Of a stretch of 64,000 bases of DNA, positions 39,510 through 48,899 are shown piece after piece (within the stretch, counting starts at the first letter, position 1; each line of letters starts with the position of its first letter). Below the pieces are notes generated by a model. The model was not told the DNA's origin and ran no database searches. It was given only the letters and a program-made list of their open reading frames with translations. The position numbers and the translations under genes are program-made. The stretch is from Chlamydiota bacterium (lineage in GTDB: Bacteria; Chlamydiota; Chlamydiia; Chlamydiales; Parachlamydiaceae). The stretch covers positions 43,328-107,327 of the forward strand of contig JABDDC010000002.1 in the NCBI GenBank assembly GCA_013287815.1. The letters run 5' to 3'.

Positions 39510-40095
39510 GAAGCGGATTTTGGAGGGTGGCGCAGCAGCTTTTGGAGTGCGCCGGCTCCGCCGGCGCTTTGTAATTTCACAGAACCGGTGCGAGGCGTGA
39601 ATCTACCTCAGCGCATCGGTTCTAATTGGGGGATATGTTTTTTCTTGGCACTAATGTGTGAAATTACAAAGCGCCGGCGGAGCCGGCGCACTCCAAATGT
39701 GGCTGCGCCACCCTCTTGCGCTGCGCAGCAGCTTTTGGAGTGCGCCGGCTCCGCCGGCGCTTTGTAATTTCACAGAACCGGTGCGAGGCGTGAATCTACC
39801 TCAGCGCATCGGTTCTAATTGGGGGATATGTTTTTTCTTGGCACTAATGTGTGAAATTACAAAGCGCCGGCGGAGCCGGCGCACTCCAAATGTGGCTGCG
39901 CCACCCTCTTGCGCTGCGCAGCAGCTTTTGGAGTGCGCCTGCTCCGCCGGCGCTTTGTAATTTCACAGAACCGGTGCGAGGCGTGAATCTACCTCAGCGT
40001 CCCGGTTCTAACTGGGGGCATGTTCTTTCCTGGCATGAGTGTGTGAAATAACAAAGCGCCGGCGGAGCCGGCGCACTCCAAAAGCGGCTGCGCCG
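39510..40095. repeat. REP array: three tandem 193-bp palindromic units
   Basis: GCAGCAGCTTTTGGAGTGCGCCGGCTCCGCCGGCGCTTTGTAATTTCACAGAACCG... recurs at 193-bp spacing. Each unit carries an inverted pair of the GAGTGCGCCGGCTCCGCCGGCGC hairpin. Confidence 0.95.
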
Positions 40096-40099
40096 CCTA

Positions 40100-40483
40100 T
40101 TAGGCGGCTTTGGCGGTTTTGCGCCAATGTTCAAGGACGGTGATAAAGTCTTCTACTTTTTCGAAGAAGTCTTTGTAGGAGGCGTTATTGTCGACCTCCA
40201 TCGAAAGGGTGAGGATATTGCCATCGGCGTTGAGGCCGATCAGTGAGCCGCGGGTACCATGGGTATAAAGGTTCGTCTCCATCACCTTTTCGATGAGGGC
40301 TTCAGTATTTTTTAATGGAAGGTTGACGATCTCGCTTTTTAAGACTGAATAATCCTTCTTTTGAAAGGCGTCGACTTTGACTTCATTTTCAAAAACAAGC
40401 GTAAAATGACCGGGTTCATGTACCTTGATATGGTCTTCCATCGCCAATTCTTTAGCTATTTGTTTTACCCATGCGTCTAACAT
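40100..40483 (-). CDS. Type III secretion chaperone, CesT/SycE-like
   Basis: 127 aa, acidic, typical class I chaperone length and pattern; directly downstream of the translocator gene. Confidence 0.65.
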   Translation of the reverse strand: MLDAWVKQIAKELAMEDHIKVHEPGHFTLVFENEVKVDAFQKKDYSVLKSEIVNLPLKNTEALIEKVMETNLYTHGTRGSLIGLNADGNILTLSMEVDNNASYKDFFEKVEDFITVLEHWRKTAKAA

Positions 40484-40561
40484 AATATCCCTCTAGTAAA
40501 AAGGAGCCTCGACCCCTTGAAAGCTCTGCTGCTGCTTTCCGGACATCTCGGCCCCTTCATG

Positions 40562-41719
40562 TTATCCTCTCCAACGAGAACCTTCGTCGTAGACTTTTTG
40601 TTTAGCTTGTATAGTCTGGTTGAACATATCTTCAGTTTGTTTTTCGGTATCTTTGAGGTGGCCTTGGTAGTCATCAGTTGCTTTTTGATATCCTGATAAT
40701 GCATCTTTCTGTGCTTTTATGGAACCTTCATATGCTTTTAACGCTGCTACATTCATATCTTTAGTTGAATTGATCATATTTTTGGTTGCATCAGCTAATG
40801 AATTGCTGACCTGATTTTTAAGGTTAAGGGTATGATCAATGTATTTGGTTTTTTGTTCAGTAATGTCCATGGCGGCTCTCTGTTTGAGTTCATAGCTGCC
40901 CTTTGCTTTATTGTAGGCAGCTGTTTTATCAGAAACGTCCTGTTCAGCATCGATTTGATCTTGATTTGGTACTGGCGCAGGAGCCGGTGCCTGTTCTTCA
41001 AGTGCTCCGTTATCTGCGTCCTCTGCAACCGCATGTGCGGGGGCATTAGCTACAGGAGCATTATTATTAATTGTTCGAAGTTTGGTTTGAGCTTCATCCA
41101 ATTGTGATTGAGCAGATTCCATATCCTCTCCGGCACGATCCTGTTCATTTTTCGCACTGCCTATGTTCTTATTAAATTTTTGATCAGCATCATAGTTGGT
41201 CTTGACAGAATTCAAAATGCCCATTCCCGCTTGCGTTACATCGACAATTGCAGTGCCAAATTCTGCATTACCCATTTGTTGGTATTCACTCGACTCCGCA
41301 TTTCCTTCTGTTATATCAAGTGAAGCTTGTTCCTGAGCCAATTGAACACCAGATGCCATCTGTTGAATATCCGTTTTTTGTGCCATGAAGCCGGCAATAT
41401 TTTGGCTTTGCAAAATGTTGTTATCGATGGCCTGCTCTACTGCCAAATAAGAAGGCCCGAAGAATGATGCCATAAATGATTGTCTTGATTCAGACAATGG
41501 GGCTACGCCAGCTCCCGGAAGAACCGGATTTGCAGGGGAGGTGCTGAACTGGCCTGATATCCTTGTGGCTTGTGCTGTGGTTGCGGTCAGGGTATCGATT
41601 GTCCCTTTGACTTCCGTACCATGGGCACCTACTTTAACACTCGGATCTTCAGATATCGCAGGAGGTAGAGTAGGACCAAGGGCTTGTTCCCCTGAATCTT
41701 GTTTAATTTCTAAACTCAT
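40562..41719 (-). CDS. Putative minor translocator (CopD/SctB-like)
   Basis: One weak hydrophobic region and amphipathic/coiled-coil C-terminus; CT579-like position in the locus. Confidence 0.5.
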   Translation of the reverse strand: MSLEIKQDSGEQALGPTLPPAISEDPSVKVGAHGTEVKGTIDTLTATTAQATRISGQFSTSPANPVLPGAGVAPLSESRQSFMASFFGPSYLAVEQAIDNNILQSQNIAGFMAQKTDIQQMASGVQLAQEQASLDITEGNAESSEYQQMGNAEFGTAIVDVTQAGMGILNSVKTNYDADQKFNKNIGSAKNEQDRAGEDMESAQSQLDEAQTKLRTINNNAPVANAPAHAVAEDADNGALEEQAPAPAPVPNQDQIDAEQDVSDKTAAYNKAKGSYELKQRAAMDITEQKTKYIDHTLNLKNQVSNSLADATKNMINSTKDMNVAALKAYEGSIKAQKDALSGYQKATDDYQGHLKDTEKQTEDMFNQTIQAKQKVYDEGSRWRG

Positions 41720-41755
41720 AAAATTACTCCTTGTTTATGGTGACGTGCGTTTGTG

Positions 41756-42724
41756 TTAGGCCGCTTGCGTCATGGTGGTCACCCTTTGTTTTGATTGAAA
41801 AAATATATTACTAAAACTTTCATTCATTTCTTTAGAGAATCGATTAATCAATGCAATATCACTTTTCATTTGGCTGTGAGATATTTCAAATGCCTGAAAG
41901 CTGCTCTCTATTGCCTCCTTGACGGCCTCGGGGCTTTTACTCTCTAGGGCCCTTTTCATCAATTGTACTTGGCTTGATGCCGTAAAAACTGTTTCCTGAT
42001 CGACGATGTTCTGCTCCTGAGCCCTTTGTACAGCCAGTTCGACCGAGTCGACTGCTTTGGACAGGTATGGTGAGAACGCTTCGATCAGATCCATATTTTT
42101 TGGATTATCTTCTGCATCTACAAGGATTAGGACCATCAGTATGAAGAATAATCCGATGTCTGTGACAAGTTTCCCGCTTTTTTCGCTGATGCCCAATCCG
42201 ACTCCAACCTGTCCGTAGACTGCCTCTACCAATCCTGAATGGATCAGGAAGGAGAGTCCCATTTCCCGAAGAAGGAGGCCGGCACTTTTTGCGGCGGGCG
42301 GATCATTTTTTGGAAAGAGTTCCTCCCAGTTTCCGAGGGTCTCGGTGGCGATGTATGCTGCGCCAAGACTCATCAATTCATTAAATGTTTTAAGAAGGCC
42401 TGCTTGTCTCCTTTCCGTTATACTTAATGATGCCTTCATCAATCCGAAGGCCCCATTTTGCAATTTCATCCATGCGGGTCCGACGAAAGCTGCTGCGCTT
42501 GTTCCTACTTCGTATCCTTCCAAGGCTATCCTTGCGGCCATTAGCAGCTTGGCAAACTGTCCTGAAGATTTCCATTCAGACTGCAATTTAAAGTTGTACA
42601 ACACTGTCTGGAGGATAATCAGCTTATCGCTTACCGCAGGATTCGATTTGAGTGTTTTCAATGTTATGTCGAGCTGATTTCCCAATCGATTCAAGATGTC
42701 GAGCTCTCTGTCGGTATACTCCAT
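41756..42724 (-). CDS. Hypothetical T3SS-locus protein with hydrophobic segments
   Basis: No signal peptide; internal hydrophobic region (LVTDIGLFFILMVLILVDA). Confidence 0.5.
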   Translation of the reverse strand: MEYTDRELDILNRLGNQLDITLKTLKSNPAVSDKLIILQTVLYNFKLQSEWKSSGQFAKLLMAARIALEGYEVGTSAAAFVGPAWMKLQNGAFGLMKASLSITERRQAGLLKTFNELMSLGAAYIATETLGNWEELFPKNDPPAAKSAGLLLREMGLSFLIHSGLVEAVYGQVGVGLGISEKSGKLVTDIGLFFILMVLILVDAEDNPKNMDLIEAFSPYLSKAVDSVELAVQRAQEQNIVDQETVFTASSQVQLMKRALESKSPEAVKEAIESSFQAFEISHSQMKSDIALINRFSKEMNESFSNIFFQSKQRVTTMTQAA

Positions 42725-42742
42725 CCGTTTTTACTCCTTATT

Positions 42743-42914
42743 TTTGCTTGCGAAGCCTTGGAGTGCGGTGCTCTTCACCGCCTTTTTGCGTTACTGTGAA
42801 TGGCATTCAGCTGTAATAGCGTCAACAATGCCATTAATGCGTCTTTGTTTAACGCACTTGAGGACCACAGCAAAGGCGGTGCAGAGCACCGCACTCCAAG
42901 GCTTCGCAAGCAAA
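42743..42914. repeat. Dispersed palindromic repeat, family B
   Basis: TTTGCTTGCGAAGCCTTGGAGTGCGGTGCTCTTCACCGCCTTT ... AAAGGCGGTGCAGAGCACCGCACTCCAAGGCTTCGCAAGCAAA. Confidence 0.92.
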
Positions 42915-42934
42915 TTGCCCCGCAAGCAAATTTA

Positions 42935-43609
42935 TTAATGTCCTAAAATCGTTCCGGCATCCTTTATCTGGTTTGAGGCGTTCAATAAAATATCGAAGCC
43001 GGGGGTATCCGATCGGATGGTCGACAGGTAGTGGTCGAGGTGGTGACCGATCTTTGCTCCGTGATGCAACATATTGTTTCCAACCGTTTCAGGCATAGCG
43101 TTAAACGCCTTGGTAGCGGTTGAAATCGGTTCATCTTTTGAACTTGGGACCGATAACCCTTCAGCCATGGCCATCCAGTTGGCGTTGAGCCGTTTGTTTG
43201 CGTCCATAGCGATTAAATTAGGATCCCTCTCTTCAAATGTTTTTTCTTCGTCATCGGTCAGTTGACCTTTCAGGTCATCCGGGAGTCCGCTGCGCAGGTT
43301 GTGGTAGTGGGTGATGCTTTTGTCTTCAGGCAGATTCGGATAAGAGGTGATGAGCGTTTTGTTGATTGTCGCTAAGGAGGGTCTTGCTGGTTCGCCCTTT
43401 ACATTAGTAATGCCGGACTCGTTTATCCAAACGTCCAATCCATCTTTTGCCAAAACAACCCCAGGCTGTACAGGTGAGTTCTGAACAGGATTTCTGGTAT
43501 TCATCTCGTTGAGCTTCTCTTTTGATAGCATATCGACATAGTCAGGCGCATATTGACTACCAGTAAAACCGGTACCTATAGAAGGGGGAAGGGCGTGACT
43601 CATAATCAT
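42935..43609 (-). CDS. Hypothetical protein in the translocator locus
   Basis: ORF in a continuous same-strand operon; overlaps the next gene by 4 bp. Confidence 0.5.
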   Translation of the reverse strand: MIMSHALPPSIGTGFTGSQYAPDYVDMLSKEKLNEMNTRNPVQNSPVQPGVVLAKDGLDVWINESGITNVKGEPARPSLATINKTLITSYPNLPEDKSITHYHNLRSGLPDDLKGQLTDDEEKTFEERDPNLIAMDANKRLNANWMAMAEGLSVPSSKDEPISTATKAFNAMPETVGNNMLHHGAKIGHHLDHYLSTIRSDTPGFDILLNASNQIKDAGTILGH

Positions 43610-44238
43610 TCTCCTTTTTGTTCTTTGGCAGCCTTTTCTTTTTCGTTATAGAGCGCTTCTATCAGCTCGATCAGATGCTTCCTTTCCATTTCGGCTTTGG
43701 CGGCCAAAGTTTCATAATTTTTATTCAACTTGGCTAGGTGGACCGCATAGCTGATGGCCCAGTAGGCTGACCAGAGTTCATTTAATTTCACGAAGCAGTC
43801 GTAGAGGTGGTAGTGAGGAACCGGATTCTGAGGGTCGAGTTTCGTTGCTATAATGTAGGCGCCTGCTGCCTCGCTATATTTTTTTTGATACTGCAGGGCG
43901 GCTCCAATGGCAAAGGAATAGCGATACTGAAATGGATCAAGTGTATCTAATACCCTGAACAGGGCGATCGCTTCTTTGTATTTACCTGCCTGAAATTGGT
44001 TATAGGCTTCTCGGTATTGATGTTCGATATCGGCTTCGGTGATGCCTAATGCCGCCATTGGATGTTCATTTTTTGTAGCCATTTTATAGATCCCTTCTTC
44101 TATCAATCGTCTTTTATCTTCGGAGACGTTTGGCAAAGTTTTTTCGATGAAAGAATAGATCTCCTCTCTGGTGACAACTCGTTCCGGTGCTATATTAAAT
44201 ACTTGTTCCATCTCTTTCTTTTCCGTCCTGATTGCCAT
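43606..44238 (-). CDS. SycD/LcrH-family TPR chaperone
   Basis: EAIALFRVLDTLDPFQYRYSFAIGAALQYQKKYSEAAGAYIIATKLDPQNPVPHYHLYDCFVKL. Confidence 0.9.
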   Translation of the reverse strand: MAIRTEKKEMEQVFNIAPERVVTREEIYSFIEKTLPNVSEDKRRLIEEGIYKMATKNEHPMAALGITEADIEHQYREAYNQFQAGKYKEAIALFRVLDTLDPFQYRYSFAIGAALQYQKKYSEAAGAYIIATKLDPQNPVPHYHLYDCFVKLNELWSAYWAISYAVHLAKLNKNYETLAAKAEMERKHLIELIEALYNEKEKAAKEQKGE

Positions 44239-44265
44239 GACTACCCCCTCTATTTAATTAGGAAT

Positions 44266-46689
44266 TTATCCATTTATTGCCTGGCCAGGTTGTAATGAAG
44301 CATTCAACTTATCAAATAAGGCCATGATTTGTTTCTGGCATTGACCTATAGCGGTGGAGATATCCATTTGTCCGCTTCCCAAATCGGTCATCAATTTTTG
44401 CAGCATTTTAAGCATTTGTTTTATAATAGTCATAGCACCCGTCAGACTCGCAATCTGTGAAATAAGGGCTGCAATGGCCAACATTGCAGCAGCCTGAATA
44501 AAATTATCTGCTGCCTGGACTGCTAGCGGTCCTGCTTGCAGTACTGCTTTGGTAACACCTGAGATCCACATTCTGTTATTTACCAAAAATTCTTTTGCCT
44601 GTTGGCCAAAGGCCTCAACCTCATCTTGAGCAGCCTGATCAACTTCACCCGTGCTGCTAAGAAAGTTTTTAATGGATGTCACGAAATTTTGAATGGCATC
44701 TCCGATACTATTAATGCCTGATGAGATAGCTGCGTTCAAAGTTTCAAGAGGTGATGTAAGTGCATCTTGCATGCCTTTAAGTGCATCACTTATAGCAGCT
44801 TTTAAACTGCTAGCAGCCTCAGAGACTCCAGTTTTGATGCTGTTGGCAAAATTTGAGGCGGCTTGACTCATAGATGTTGATCCTGATTTTAGTGCTTCAT
44901 CCGGATTTTTCGGTCCTCCCCCCATGGATGACATGGCGGCAATCACAATAAACATGACTATTGCGCTGATAATTTCCTGTGCTATCGCACCTCCGCCCAT
45001 GGCTGCTACCATTGGACCGATCACACTGCCGATGACGTTGCTGCCCATGAGCATCGCGACAGTCATTTGAATAGTCACTTGCTCGGTCGTTTGAGCGGCG
45101 ATTTGCATACCTACGCTTACTCCTGAACCTGGGCTGGCGATAGCACAGCAAACTAAAATGGCAGCTGCTATTGCTGTTATTGCGGCGCCGAATAAATATT
45201 TACCGGGGCTTCCCAGACTATCCAGAAAACTGCCAAAAGCGCTCATCAGCTTTTGAGTCAATCCTAGCTGACTGTCGGCAATGGAATAAGAGGTCATAGC
45301 AATACCTATGGCGATCCCTGCGACGATTAAGGCTGTTCCGGCACCGCCGGCGATCATGGCAATGGCGCCGACGATGCAGCAGACCGCTGCGACGATGGGG
45401 CCCAAAATCTTCATGACACTAGCCATCTTACTGTGGCTATTGGCAGCATCTTCAGCCTTTTTATATTGCTCTTGTTGAGCTTGTAATTTTGCATCTGCAA
45501 CAGTGCGCCTTCCATCCAATTGCGAGTATTGCGCTGCTGTTAATTTTTGTTGCAGTTGTGTTTGAGCTAATTGCATATTTTGCAGGCCCTGTTTCAAGAA
45601 GTCGATGGCTGTTGCGATCACTTTTAAGAAATCGGCCATCAGGACAGCTCCGGGTGTTCCTGTCATGGGGCCCAACAGACTTTGTACAGCGGTTTTCGCG
45701 TTACCTGCTAAAGTAATGGCATTTCCCATGAGTAGTTGTGAGGATTGAGCACCGGTTAGACCGACAGTTACAACAGGAGTTAAAGCAGTTGCATCGGTGG
45801 TTCCGGGTGTCCAGGTAGCCGGAAGAGAGAAATCGTTCATGATGTTGTTCGTCGCTTGGGTGACTGCATCATTATAAATATCGTCGACAGTTGGGTCTGT
45901 ACCATCAGTGGTGCCATTGACCACAGCCTGTTGCAAGGCGATTACCTGTGGAGGAGTCAGAGGGGAAGAAGCTGTTTGAATGGCAGTGGCGACTTCATTA
46001 AGCAATTCTGTGTTGTAAGCTGTGTTAATGGTTGTTTGTTGGCCGGTGTTAAAAGGACCGACGTTATTTTGGCTAGGTATCCAATCAAGGCTATTTGGCT
46101 GATTTCCATCCGCAACTGTCCAGGTGTTTGGCAATAAGTATTCCACTTGGGTCGCAAGTTCTGTTGTGGCTACTGCTGTATTGTAAATGGGTAGCAGGGT
46201 AGGATCGGTGGGCGGCGTATTAGTATGAACGGCCTGTTGCAACGTCTGCTGTTGATTGCAAAGTGAGAGTAGAGTTAGATCCGTAGGCGGCGTATTAGTC
46301 TGAATGGCCTGTTGCAATGTCTGCTGTTGGGCGGCTGTCAGGGGAGGCGAAACCGATGCCATCAATGCTTTATTAGCATTATCCGAAAGCTGGTCATTAT
46401 AAGATGCTAGGACGATTGTTTGCTGGGCGTTGGTCAAGGCTGGCAGCGTTGTTGGCAATGATTCACCGTTCTGTGGAGCAGGAAGCAGCGGGTGCTGTGG
46501 ATTAACTAGACCCATGGTAGGGTTTGAGAGGCTCGAAGTCCCTGTTGTATCCCCTCGATCATATCCTGTTGGAATTTGTAAGCCCGTAGGAGTAGTTCCG
46601 GTAGAGCTTGTTGTGCCTGCGAGGGTAGAGTCGGTTAACTGAAAATTTGTTCCTCCGGAAGTATTATAATTAATTGTTGCATCTGACAT
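44266..46689 (-). CDS. Major translocator (CopB/YopB/IpaB-like; SctE)
   Basis: Large hydrophobic regions (MKILGPIVAAVCCIVGAIAMIAGGAGTALIVAGIAIGIAM; VIGSVIGPMVAAMGGGAIAQEIISAIVMFIVIAAMSS) between two SycD genes. Confidence 0.8.
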   Translation of the reverse strand: MSDATINYNTSGGTNFQLTDSTLAGTTSSTGTTPTGLQIPTGYDRGDTTGTSSLSNPTMGLVNPQHPLLPAPQNGESLPTTLPALTNAQQTIVLASYNDQLSDNANKALMASVSPPLTAAQQQTLQQAIQTNTPPTDLTLLSLCNQQQTLQQAVHTNTPPTDPTLLPIYNTAVATTELATQVEYLLPNTWTVADGNQPNSLDWIPSQNNVGPFNTGQQTTINTAYNTELLNEVATAIQTASSPLTPPQVIALQQAVVNGTTDGTDPTVDDIYNDAVTQATNNIMNDFSLPATWTPGTTDATALTPVVTVGLTGAQSSQLLMGNAITLAGNAKTAVQSLLGPMTGTPGAVLMADFLKVIATAIDFLKQGLQNMQLAQTQLQQKLTAAQYSQLDGRRTVADAKLQAQQEQYKKAEDAANSHSKMASVMKILGPIVAAVCCIVGAIAMIAGGAGTALIVAGIAIGIAMTSYSIADSQLGLTQKLMSAFGSFLDSLGSPGKYLFGAAITAIAAAILVCCAIASPGSGVSVGMQIAAQTTEQVTIQMTVAMLMGSNVIGSVIGPMVAAMGGGAIAQEIISAIVMFIVIAAMSSMGGGPKNPDEALKSGSTSMSQAASNFANSIKTGVSEAASSLKAAISDALKGMQDALTSPLETLNAAISSGINSIGDAIQNFVTSIKNFLSSTGEVDQAAQDEVEAFGQQAKEFLVNNRMWISGVTKAVLQAGPLAVQAADNFIQAAAMLAIAALISQIASLTGAMTIIKQMLKMLQKLMTDLGSGQMDISTAIGQCQKQIMALFDKLNASLQPGQAING
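46202..46352 (-). repeat. 75-bp in-frame direct repeat in the N-terminal part of the CopB-like gene
   Basis: GGCGGCGTATTAGTATGAACGGCCTGTTGCAACGTCTGCTGTTG at 46211 and a near-identical copy at 46286; encodes QQTLQQA[IV][QH]TNTPPTD. Confidence 0.85.
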
Positions 46690-46704
46690 ATTTACCTCAT
46701 TTTA

Positions 46705-47328
46705 TTATGGCATGAATGTAAGGTCCTGTTCAGTCATCTGGGTCGGTGTAGAAGGCAGATCTTGTTCTTTCAGACTATCCAGGCTTAACTGCGCCCGTTC
46801 TTTGATCTTCGCGTATTGGGGCTGCTGGCCTGCAATATCGATTGTCATCTGAAGGCATACCATGGCTGAAAGGTAGTCTTTCATCTGGATGAAGCAATCG
46901 GAGGAGTGGTAATGGGGTATTGGACTTGTCGGATCCATCAGCGAACACATGGTATAGGTTTGAATCGCATTTTTATATTCCTTTAGCATATGGAAGCAGG
47001 CTGCCAGTCCCAGTAAATATTTCGGTTCCATCGGATTCATCAATATCAATATGCGGAAGACGTGGACAGCTTCAATATATTTGCCTGTATTATATAGTCT
47101 GTATGCCTGGGCGTATATTCCCTCCATTACACTTGGTTTTAACCCAAGGGCATCTTTAGGGGTCATACCCTTGGTCAATATTTTTTCAAGGATATCCTTA
47201 CCCCCTTTTTCAATAATTCCAAAGTTTTTTAAATTTCCCCCTTCGGCTACATATTCTTCCCTTATAGCATCGGCCGCTATCATATTCTCTTTCTTCATCT
47301 GATTTTTGGTTGCTCTGGAACCTTTCAT
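46705..47328 (-). CDS. SycD/LcrH-family TPR chaperone (second copy)
   Basis: EAVHVFRILILMNPMEPKYLLGLAACFHMLKEYKNAIQTYTMCSLMDPTSPIPHYHSSDCFIQM. Confidence 0.9.
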   Translation of the reverse strand: MKGSRATKNQMKKENMIAADAIREEYVAEGGNLKNFGIIEKGGKDILEKILTKGMTPKDALGLKPSVMEGIYAQAYRLYNTGKYIEAVHVFRILILMNPMEPKYLLGLAACFHMLKEYKNAIQTYTMCSLMDPTSPIPHYHSSDCFIQMKDYLSAMVCLQMTIDIAGQQPQYAKIKERAQLSLDSLKEQDLPSTPTQMTEQDLTFMP

Positions 47329-47340
47329 AGCGTCCTCCTA

Positions 47341-48777
47341 TTATCTAAATATTGAACCTAGCAGCTGGCTCATCTGCTGCAATAAAGTGGTGGCCATATC
47401 GGTCTGCTGGTTGACATCGTCGTTAGTCGTGTTGATGTTAGACTGTACTGTCTTTGCGTTGTTGGACTGGACGGTCTGTAAAGCACGCAGGTTATCGGCA
47501 AAGATACCGTTAAGTGATGAGTTGATATCGTTCCTGTCGCTTGTTGCCTGGGTACCGCCACTACCTGTTTCAGGTGTACCAATAGGTGCCTTACCATCGG
47601 CAAGGAAGGTGGGTATTTGTTGCAGGAGTGCAGTATAAGCATTCTGGTAATTGGTTAGGTAGGTCAGGTTGTTAGCCTGTGCGATACCGACGTTTTGTAA
47701 AGCATTAATGACCTCGATGAGGAGCAGGATGATCCTATTGAGTACGATGGCCTTGGCAGAATCTGTTTTTGCGATCGATGAGCTTCCGAAATTAGGTGGA
47801 TTGGCGGTATTGACTGCCTGGACGAATGCTCCAAAACTTTGGCTTGGAAGGAAAAATCCTTTCGCACTGACCTGTTGCTGGTAGAAATTAGCCAGGAAGC
47901 TTTGAAAGCCGGCTTGCGTTGCATTTGGAGTGATGGCATTGTAGTATTCCTGATAATTAGCCAGTGTCATAAATGGGGATGGGGATCCGGTTGGGGTCAA
48001 TGTGGCTATGCCTGACAGGAATTGGTGGAATTGGTTTATAAATTGGGTATCGTAATCTGTTGTGCTTGAAGCAGAAAAGTTGACTGTCGGACTGGCATTA
48101 CTAGCTAGAGGGGGATATTTATAAGAAGCCAGGAAGGAGTTAAAAACTTGAATAAATGGGTTATTTGGATTGGAAGCAGTCGAATAGTCATTGCCGCTGA
48201 TGACGAAGGCATTGGCGGATATGACTGAAGGAATCAAGGCCCCCCAATCTCCTCCCGTGATTTGGTCACTGGAATTAATCTGAATCCCCATCGCCGCTGT
48301 GAAATCTGTCAATAGTCCATTATAGGCGGCTGCCAGCTGCGTCGGTGTAGCGGCGCTGCTTGTGGCGGATTGTATGCCCGATGAGAGGGTTGTCATAAAT
48401 CCTGCCAAGTCGGTAAACGGAGATTGAGTTATTCCTCCAACTGTGACTTGTGATCCAAGGGCAGCCTGCAAAGCCCTCTGGGCAATCATGGCTTGAGTAC
48501 TCGTAGGAGTAGCCGTTAATGTTGAGCCTAGCTCGGATATCAGCGCGGAGAGGGGAAGAGTGGTAAGATTGGGAGGGGTTGTGCCGGTATAGAGGGTGGC
48601 AACGGAATTATTTCCACTGGTAGATGTTTGATTGTAGGCAGTTTGTACCGAGGCGGGAAGCAGGTTAGGTATCTCTACCTGACCTGAAATCGCAGTAGGG
48701 ATAAATTGTAAACTAGTCAGGAAGTTTGATGTAGACTCAAACCCGTCATTAAAATTAATTTGTTGATTTGTTGCCAT
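47341..48777 (-). CDS. Putative T3SS-secreted protein, S/T/N/Q-rich
   Basis: No signal peptide, low-complexity polar composition, helical C-terminus; operon position. Confidence 0.5.
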   Translation of the reverse strand: MATNQQINFNDGFESTSNFLTSLQFIPTAISGQVEIPNLLPASVQTAYNQTSTSGNNSVATLYTGTTPPNLTTLPLSALISELGSTLTATPTSTQAMIAQRALQAALGSQVTVGGITQSPFTDLAGFMTTLSSGIQSATSSAATPTQLAAAYNGLLTDFTAAMGIQINSSDQITGGDWGALIPSVISANAFVISGNDYSTASNPNNPFIQVFNSFLASYKYPPLASNASPTVNFSASSTTDYDTQFINQFHQFLSGIATLTPTGSPSPFMTLANYQEYYNAITPNATQAGFQSFLANFYQQQVSAKGFFLPSQSFGAFVQAVNTANPPNFGSSSIAKTDSAKAIVLNRIILLLIEVINALQNVGIAQANNLTYLTNYQNAYTALLQQIPTFLADGKAPIGTPETGSGGTQATSDRNDINSSLNGIFADNLRALQTVQSNNAKTVQSNINTTNDDVNQQTDMATTLLQQMSQLLGSIFR

Positions 48778-48899
48778 AATTTATTCTCCATCAAAAGCCA
48801 TAGCATTAATTCGGAACTCGAACTCAAATTCGGAAAAATCTCGAACTTTCGCTCTTTAGCCTTTGTTTATTGTTGTTGTAGCAATATTTATGCCACTCC

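Noticed and set aside
39658-40051. ORFs 39658..39960 and 39851..40051 (MKLQSAGGAGALQMWLRHPLALRSSFWS...)
   Set aside because: Translations of the 193-bp REP repeat; identical sequences offset by 193 bp, no independent coding evidence.
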